In this document: positions 15,509 through 20,258 of the stretch, piece by piece | Layout of the letters: every line of letters starts with the position of its first letter | How positions within the stretch are numbered: position 1 is the stretch's first letter | Source of the DNA: CAYUJH01 sp964394585 | GTDB lineage: Bacteria; Bacteroidota; Bacteroidia; Cytophagales; Flammeovirgaceae | Reading direction: 5' to 3' | DNA: 20,258 nt | NCBI GenBank assembly: GCA_964394585.1 | Contig: CAYMYI010000073.1 | Location: forward strand, 1 to 20,258 | The notes under the pieces: model-generated | Database searches by the model: none | What the model saw: the letters and a program-made list of their open reading frames with translations, nothing else | What the model was told of the DNA's origin: nothing | Translations under genes and position numbers: made by a program

Positions 15509-15896
15509 GAGTATAAAAAAATCTTGATTGTATTATTTTTTTAGCTACAAGGCGCAAATATAGGTCATCATTTACGGCTTGCCGATTTTAGAGCCTGTTT
15601 AAATTTTTAAAAAGACTAAGTTGTAAGCTCACTATGGTTCACCAGTCTATTCTTCACACACTTCTATTTCAGAGTAAAACTCTGTAACGAAAAAGTGAAA
15701 AATATGAAATGTTACACATGATGAAACTTTTCTATTTTTTTGAGGAATCGTTACTACTTTCCTATCCATCAAAAGAGGGACTACACCCTTCGTCAAGCTC
15801 AATCAATCAATCACGCTAGCCATAATGTTAGAGATTGCAAGTAGCACCTTTCCCTAAATGCTTTGTTTCGGCAGGATACAAGAAGTAGGATAAAAC
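15509..15896. other. 388-bp intergenic region upstream of purD
   Basis: It holds the purD -7 element, an AT-rich stretch with the decamer GAGCCTGTTT (15591-15600), and a small hairpin CAGAGT-AAA-ACTCTG (15670-15684). There is also a short TCAA tandem run near 15800. A weak hairpin, GTAGG (15885-15889) with CCTAC (15896-15900), overlaps the GNAT stop. I see no convincing gene, RNA gene or riboswitch. A 32-codon frame at 15721 has no supporting features. Confidence 0.6.
15555..15562 (-). promoter_or_regulatory. Bacteroidota -7 element upstream of purD (TATATTTG)
   Basis: The minus strand reads TATATTTG, an exact TAnnTTTG -7 match. It predicts a transcript start near 15548 and a leader of about 40 nt for purD. 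The -33 element is not clear. Confidence 0.55.
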
Positions 15897-16496
15897 CTAC
15901 AAGGCTTTATACTGATAAATCAGTGCTGTGCATTGGCAGGGTGTTCCACATTCTGGGCATAGATATCCTTCTAATTGGCTTTCCTGACACCAATACTGAG
16001 GAATCGATTTGTAGAGCAAAAACCCGTGTGATTCCATAATGCCGGCAAGGTTAGCTCCTTGCTTACTTTGCCAAACTACGCAAAAAATTACCGAGATAGC
16101 CTCCGATAACAGCCAACGTTGGGCGTCTTGCACAAGGGAGTAGCCAATTCCCTTACCTTGATGTACCGTATGCACTGCAATGCTTTTCAAGATACCCACT
16201 CGTTCGGGCAAGGCACTTTTTTCTAACGCTAGGAGATCAGCAGCTTCAGCGGCAGAGACGTGGTATGTATAACAAAACCCAACGAATCCGGCAGTTTCAT
16301 GGATGGCTGCTCGCCAATATCTTCTTACATTGGGCCACTCGAATGTATCGTACGTTAAGTAGCCCTTGCCAAGTGCGGCATTAGCAAGGGCAATTAGATG
16401 GGGGATGTCTGTATCGGTTACCATACGGATACGCCCTCCCTCCCATTGCGCTTTCTGCGAATGCTTTAAGGTTTTTAAAAAGGAAGATTTTCCCAT
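15897..16496 (-). CDS. GNAT-family N-acetyltransferase with Cys-rich C-terminus
   Basis: This is a 199-residue protein with a GNAT fold. Motif A is ILKSIAVHTVHQGKGIGYSL (102-121), whose Q-x-x-G-x-G acetyl-CoA loop is Q113-G114-K115-G116-I117-G118. The following helix is VQDAQRWLL. The acceptor is unknown. The C-terminus has five Cys (C170, C180, C183, C187, C189), including CPECGTPCQC, which suggests a small zinc or metal site. This tail recurs in some Bacteroidota GNAT proteins. The start at 16496 gives MGKSSFLKTLKHSQKAQWEGG; Met25 (MVTDTDIPHL) is an alternative that would begin near the fold. It stands alone between purD and the BNR protein. Confidence 0.83.
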   Translation of the reverse strand: MGKSSFLKTLKHSQKAQWEGGRIRMVTDTDIPHLIALANAALGKGYLTYDTFEWPNVRRYWRAAIHETAGFVGFCYTYHVSAAEAADLLALEKSALPERVGILKSIAVHTVHQGKGIGYSLVQDAQRWLLSEAISVIFCVVWQSKQGANLAGIMESHGFLLYKSIPQYWCQESQLEGYLCPECGTPCQCTALIYQYKAL

Positions 16497-16555
16497 ACCG
16501 ATGTGTTCTTTGCTCGCTTTACATGCTTGAGGTTGTATGCAAAGGCAATGCGCAT

Positions 16556-17845
16556 TTATTTTTTTTCATCGATTAAGGCTGTCCAAACGCTGAGTATGCG
16601 GCCATCGGCACGTGTCCAAATGGGGCGTACTGTTCCGCCGTATGCGCTTATGTTGTTATAGTCGCCAAAGAAAATTCCTTCGCTGGGGGTAAAAGGCGTT
16701 TCACTTATCTTTTCATTCATAAAATTTTGTCCGCCATCGGTAGAGGTAGCAAGGTACACATCGGTGGCATTGCCGCTGTGGTGGCGGCGATCGTAGAATA
16801 CCGCATGCAAGTTGCCATTGGTAGGGTCGAGTGCCATCCAAGTAAAAAACTGGTGTTTCCCGGGGGCATCGTTATTTACACGCTTCGGTGCCGACCATGT
16901 TTCGCCGCCATCCGTCGATTTTACCAGCCATATATCGGTGTCGTCTTCCCCATTGCGTTGGTCGGCAAAGTTGATGTAGATAGTACCACGGTGCGGCCCA
17001 TCGCTAAGATCGCAAAGTGTAATGGGCATGCCGTTGGCACGTCCGATGCCCGGAATGTGAATATCCCAACCACCGGGTTGTAGCGCGGCAATTTTATCGC
17101 GCTTTAGCCAAGTTTTGCCGCCATCGAGCGATTTATCAAAATAAATTTTCCCATTGAGCGACCACGACACATAGATTTCCCCGTCTGGGCCTACTGCCGG
17201 CACTGCACCTTCTACCGTGCCATCGCCATCGAGGCAATTCCCTCCGAACTGATTAATGCGCACCGGATTGCTCCACGTATCGCCCTTATCTTCAGAATAT
17301 GAAAAAAGGATATGGGTACTATCGGTAGCTTCTTTGCTATCGTACAAATCGAACTGAGTCCATGTAACGTAAATATTTCCTGTTTTAGAGTCTACCACTG
17401 CCCACTCTTTGTCTTGATCTTTAGGGTGCGCCAAGCCCATATAACTCCCTTTTGTCCAGGTTTTGCCACCATCTTCAGAACGTTGTGCTACTATACGATC
17501 GAGCAGTTTTTCGCTTGCCCATCCTTTCCCTTCTACATCGGAAAGATGGAAATAATAAAAATTTCCTTCGGTATCAGCAACGATGCAGGGATCGCCATAT
17601 ACACCGTAGTCGGAGGTAAGCGTTTGAATTTCCCACGTTTTGCCCCCATCCGCCGAAGCGTACACACGGTTGAGCACTGCCCCTGCCACTATTTGATTAG
17701 GATTTTGTGGATTGATACAGATGCTCGGTTCACAAGGTCCAATTGGCAATCCTTCTCCTTCGATTTTCACGTTGGTATATTGAGTTTGTGCTACCGAAAC
17801 GAAGATCGAAAGCTGGAACAAGCATAAAAAAAGTAAGAACTTCAT
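16556..17845 (-). CDS. Secreted BNR/Asp-box repeat protein (sialidase-like propeller)
   Basis: This is a 429-residue protein with a Sec signal peptide (MKFLLFLCLFQLSIFVSVAQ) and a six-bladed propeller. Six Asp boxes lie at about 64-71 (SADGGKTW), 123-130 (SEDGGKTW), 184-191 (SEDKGDTW), 239-246 (SLDGGKTW), 310-317 (STDGGETW) and 368-375 (STDGGQNF). Such proteins are often called exo-alpha-sialidase. However, there is no FRIP/YRIP motif near the N-terminus and I cannot place the sialidase arginine triad, so enzymatic activity is doubtful. No T9SS C-terminal domain or lipobox is present, which suggests a periplasmic or simply secreted protein. A consensus -7 element lies about 53 nt upstream. 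Confidence 0.82.
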   Translation of the reverse strand: MKFLLFLCLFQLSIFVSVAQTQYTNVKIEGEGLPIGPCEPSICINPQNPNQIVAGAVLNRVYASADGGKTWEIQTLTSDYGVYGDPCIVADTEGNFYYFHLSDVEGKGWASEKLLDRIVAQRSEDGGKTWTKGSYMGLAHPKDQDKEWAVVDSKTGNIYVTWTQFDLYDSKEATDSTHILFSYSEDKGDTWSNPVRINQFGGNCLDGDGTVEGAVPAVGPDGEIYVSWSLNGKIYFDKSLDGGKTWLKRDKIAALQPGGWDIHIPGIGRANGMPITLCDLSDGPHRGTIYINFADQRNGEDDTDIWLVKSTDGGETWSAPKRVNNDAPGKHQFFTWMALDPTNGNLHAVFYDRRHHSGNATDVYLATSTDGGQNFMNEKISETPFTPSEGIFFGDYNNISAYGGTVRPIWTRADGRILSVWTALIDEKK

Positions 17846-17897
17846 AGCAATATATTTTAAAGTGGATGTATTCGTATCGTATGTAAGAAGGCTATTA

Positions 17898-17905
17898 CAA
17901 ACCTA
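17898..17905 (-). promoter_or_regulatory. Bacteroidota -7 element for the BNR protein (TAGGTTTG)
   Basis: The minus strand reads TAGGTTTG, an exact TAnnTTTG match about 53 nt upstream of the BNR-protein start and just after the hairpin ending the preceding gene. The -33 TTG is not evident. Confidence 0.4.
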
Positions 17906-17917
17906 GTAAAATTGTTG

Positions 17918-17943
17918 TGCCCCTTGCCCTTATCTAAGGGGCA
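17918..17943 (-). terminator. Hairpin terminator candidate after the EEP-family gene
   Basis: TGCCCCTT (17918-17925) pairs perfectly with AAGGGGCA (17936-17943) over 8 bp with a 10-nt loop. On the minus strand it lies 8 nt after the EEP-family stop codon and is followed by CAACAATTTT. The T tract is short, so termination may be weak. Confidence 0.5.
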
Positions 17944-17951
17944 TATAGTTG

Positions 17952-18947
17952 CTACTCTTTCCATCGAAATATCGCTAGCACAGGCAAATGGTCAGAAGGG
18001 GTTTCCATTTCTTGCAACACATCCCAATGTTGCACACTTAGCTGAGTAGAATCGTAAAAAATATAGTCGATTTGCTGCTGAGGGTCGCCCGAGGCATACG
18101 TGAACGCTTCAGGGGAATCGAGTTGGGAAGGTGGGCAAGCAGCTACTACGTTAGGCAACTGTAAAATGCTCCGGATGGTGGCATCTTCTTCGGCTAGTTC
18201 GCTGTTGAAATCTCCCAATAAGATGGTGGGGTTTGCTTTTGCATACTCAGCGTATAGCCCGCGAACAAAGTCGGTTTGGCGCTTCCGAGTAGGTTTATCG
18301 AACGCTTCGAGGTGTACATTGATGATGGTGATTGTTTTTCCCTGGATTTCGGTTTGGCATACTTCTGCAAGCCGATCGAGGTAAAAGGCATCGTAGTAGA
18401 AGGTGTTGGAGGGGACACGCTCTAGTACAATCCGCTCGTGGTTAGCAAGCGGAAAACGGCTGAGGATCCCTTGCCCGGACAGCACCCTTCCAAAATGGGC
18501 GGAAGGTGGAAAGTAAGGAAATGGTACGTAGCGTTTATCCCAATTAATAGCTTTTGCCATGTGTGCCATTCCTAGCGCCTCTGCCAAAGTGCGCAACTGA
18601 TCGACCTGATACGAACGATCGGCTCCAAAATCAATTTCTTGAAAAGCGATTAGATCAGGCTGTTGTGCTTGGAAGGTGGCAATCACCTGCTCCATATTTT
18701 TTTGGTAAAATGCCTGATCGGTCTCAATTGCCTGGTTGTTGGTCATCCCCGATAGGTACCCAATGTTATAGGTTACAAGGGTAAAGGTAGAGTCAGAAAC
18801 CGGGGGTGTAACTAGCGTTTGTTGTGTTGCAACTACAGTGTATTCTGCCTCTGAAAGTAAAGGGCGTTTTGCCCAGAAATAGAAAATCACGACGCTTAGC
18901 ACCAACAGCACGATAAGGCTAAGAAGTAATCGGAAAAAGGTTTTCAT
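17952..18947 (-). CDS. Membrane-anchored endonuclease/exonuclease/phosphatase (EEP) family protein
   Basis: This is a 331-residue protein with an N-terminal transmembrane anchor (residues 5-25) and a complete EEP-fold catalytic domain. Active-site residues seen are N61 (TYNIG), E104 (AFQEID), H212 (INVHLE), D246 and N248 (GDFNS), D294 (IDYIF) and the D-H dyad at 319-320 (SDHLP). Family members are DNases, sphingomyelinases and inositol-phosphate phosphatases; the substrate cannot be told here. The domain should face the periplasm. Its ATG overlaps the stop codon of the upstream hydrolase-OsmC gene by one base (TAATG), implying translational coupling. A hairpin terminator candidate follows. 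Confidence 0.87.
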   Translation of the reverse strand: MKTFFRLLLSLIVLLVLSVVIFYFWAKRPLLSEAEYTVVATQQTLVTPPVSDSTFTLVTYNIGYLSGMTNNQAIETDQAFYQKNMEQVIATFQAQQPDLIAFQEIDFGADRSYQVDQLRTLAEALGMAHMAKAINWDKRYVPFPYFPPSAHFGRVLSGQGILSRFPLANHERIVLERVPSNTFYYDAFYLDRLAEVCQTEIQGKTITIINVHLEAFDKPTRKRQTDFVRGLYAEYAKANPTILLGDFNSELAEEDATIRSILQLPNVVAACPPSQLDSPEAFTYASGDPQQQIDYIFYDSTQLSVQHWDVLQEMETPSDHLPVLAIFRWKE

Positions 18948-20155
18948 TATGCTTTCAGTTTAGTGTTTATTTTGATAGGGCTATGCAAGGTTTTGTGTAC
19001 CGGGCAACGGTCGGCAATTTCGAGCAAACGTTGGCGTTGGGTATCGTCCAAATTTCCTTCTAATTCAATTACTCGGTCAATGTGGTCAATCTTTCCTCCT
19101 TTCCCTTCCATGTCTTCGTCGTTCATATGAATTTTATCATGTTGCAGGTGGACGGTAACTTCGGTCAAATCCCATTTCTTATGGTTGGCATACATGCGGA
19201 GGGTCATCGCTGTGCACGTACCTAACGAGGTTGCCAAGAAATCGTATGGTGTGGGGCCAAAGTCGTTGCCCCCTACCTCGGTAGGTTCATCGGCTAAAAA
19301 CATGTGATTCCCCGCTTTCACTTCGGTTGTGTAGCCCTCATCGCCTATGCGGACTACTACCTGCTTATCGGTGCGGAGTGGTTCAGGCTTGGGGATTTCC
19401 AAGTATCGCTTTGCCCATGTGCCAATTACGCTTCCCACATAGCGAGAGTCTTCGGCACGGCTCAGAAGGTGGTCGGCGCCATCGAGCGAAATAAAACTGC
19501 GCGGATGTTGTGCCGCCTTGTAAATTTTTGTGGCATTGTCAATTTCCACAATTGTATCTTGTGGCGAGTGCATTAACAACAGGGCTTTCCCCAAATTGCG
19601 GATGTTATCGTGCGATTCCGCCTCTTCTAAATCTTCAATAAATTGTTTTTTTATAGTAAAAGGACGCCCTCCAATATTGACCGTTGCTTTGCCTTCGCGC
19701 TCTAACTCTTCCTTACCATGAGCAAACAAGTGCGTTACGTGGGCAGGGTCGTACGGCGCACCAATAGTAGTTACCGCTCGTACTGTTTCTATTTGCGAAG
19801 CTGCCACGAGCACAGCGGCACCTCCCAACGAATGCCCTACCAGCAACGTAGGCGCTTCATAATGCTCTTTTAAGAAATCGGCAGCGGCTATCAAATCTTG
19901 AATATTCGACGAGAAATTGGTGTCGGCAAAATCGCCTTCACTTTCGCCAAGTCCGGTGAAATCGAACCGAAGTACCGCAATGCCCGCAAGCGTAAGAGCA
20001 CGGCTAATATTAAGCACTGCCGATAGATTTTTGCTACACGTAAAACAATGGGCAAACACCGCAAAGTTATGTGGGTGCTGGTCAATAGGAAGTTCTAACC
20101 GTGCTACTAACGTTTCTTCTTGTACATTTTTGAATTGAATTTTCACCGATTTCAT
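18947..20155 (-). CDS. Bifunctional alpha/beta hydrolase-OsmC fusion protein
   Basis: This is a 402-residue fusion. Residues about 1-255 are an alpha/beta hydrolase with nucleophile S109 in GHSLGG, acid D200 (SPQDTIVEI) and base H229 (DGADHLL). Residues about 262-400 are an OsmC/Ohr-like domain with redox Cys314 (SLGTCTAMTLRMYA) and Cys384 (DRCPVHKTL). This fusion is a known architecture in which the OsmC part is a thiol peroxidase for organic hydroperoxides and the hydrolase may handle lipid esters. The protein looks cytoplasmic. It starts the two-gene operon with the EEP protein and lies 49 bp from the terminal palindrome. Overall length fits both full domains, with no truncation. Confidence 0.93.
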   Translation of the reverse strand: MKSVKIQFKNVQEETLVARLELPIDQHPHNFAVFAHCFTCSKNLSAVLNISRALTLAGIAVLRFDFTGLGESEGDFADTNFSSNIQDLIAAADFLKEHYEAPTLLVGHSLGGAAVLVAASQIETVRAVTTIGAPYDPAHVTHLFAHGKEELEREGKATVNIGGRPFTIKKQFIEDLEEAESHDNIRNLGKALLLMHSPQDTIVEIDNATKIYKAAQHPRSFISLDGADHLLSRAEDSRYVGSVIGTWAKRYLEIPKPEPLRTDKQVVVRIGDEGYTTEVKAGNHMFLADEPTEVGGNDFGPTPYDFLATSLGTCTAMTLRMYANHKKWDLTEVTVHLQHDKIHMNDEDMEGKGGKIDHIDRVIELEGNLDDTQRQRLLEIADRCPVHKTLHSPIKINTKLKA

Positions 20156-20204
20156 AAAATATATTTTGGGTTTTTAAAAAAAGAATGGTAGGATACCGAA
20201 GAAA

Positions 20205-20258
20205 TTACATAAGAATATTTAGTGCATGGCTAGCCATGCACTAAATATTCTTATGTAA
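20205..20258. repeat. Perfect 54-bp palindrome at the window end
   Basis: Bases 20205-20231 are exactly reverse-complementary to 20232-20258, with no loop; the centre is GGCT|AGCC between 20231 and 20232. Every base of the right arm up to the final base matches, so the true inverted repeat could extend beyond the window. It is AT-rich outside and GC-richer near the centre (GTGCATGGC). It may be a hairpin end, a real palindrome or an assembly fold-back. Confidence 0.97.

Noticed and set aside
15721..15819. 32-codon open frame (MKLFYFFEESLL...) in the purD upstream region
   Set aside because: Too short, low-complexity Ser-rich end, no family resemblance and no ribosome-binding context; most likely chance.
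16556..17845. Calling the BNR protein a genuine sialidase
   Set aside because: Asp boxes are present but no FRIP-type motif or clear arginine triad is visible, so only the propeller fold is supported.

Overview
The window looks like one complete contig of about 20 kb. It opens inside a gene, and its last 54 bases form a perfect palindrome that ends exactly at the last base. Several features point to a Bacteroidota member, probably of the Cytophagales/Cytophagia type (phylum-level confidence high, class-level low). These are a type IX secretion C-terminal sorting domain, a lipoprotein with the Bacteroidota surface-export signature after its cysteine, TAnnTTTG-type -7 promoter elements, weak Shine-Dalgarno sequences, and moderate GC.

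Left part (1-6332). A large secreted protein, truncated at its 5' end, combines a choice-of-anchor I beta-propeller-like domain, a metallophosphatase/5'-nucleotidase, an Ig-like domain and a T9SS signal. It is followed by a small surface lipoprotein; each of the two has a strong intrinsic terminator. Next come a 37-residue MetS-like membrane peptide, a convergent membrane-anchored protein with two winged-helix-like domains, and a PLP-dependent D-threonine aldolase/D-serine dehydratase family enzyme.

Middle part (6295-12566). A compact partition-like cassette (small ParA plus a ribbon-helix-helix partner, with a promoter and overlapping repeats upstream) overlaps the 3' end of the aldolase gene. 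It is followed by a MaoC-like hydratase and then a signalling/envelope cluster. That cluster holds a PP2C Ser/Thr phosphatase divergent from a lipoprotein, a peptidoglycan-binding M15 peptidase with no visible signal peptide, and a class III adenylate cyclase whose N-terminal helical-repeat domain is predicted periplasmic.

Right part (12575-20258, all minus strand). A purD-purK-DUF4112 operon has a recognisable -7 element upstream of purD. Further right are a GNAT acetyltransferase with a Cys-rich tail, a secreted BNR/Asp-box protein, and a translationally coupled pair: an alpha/beta hydrolase-OsmC fusion followed by a membrane-anchored EEP-family phosphatase/nuclease. The contig ends in the palindrome.

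Most genes are ordinary chromosomal functions. The points most worth checking are the terminal palindrome (hairpin end, real inverted repeat or assembly fold-back), the type Ib-like partition cassette with its repeats, and the cluster of PP2C phosphatase, lipoprotein, leaderless M15 peptidase and cyclase. I see no IS element, CRISPR array, rRNA or tRNA.
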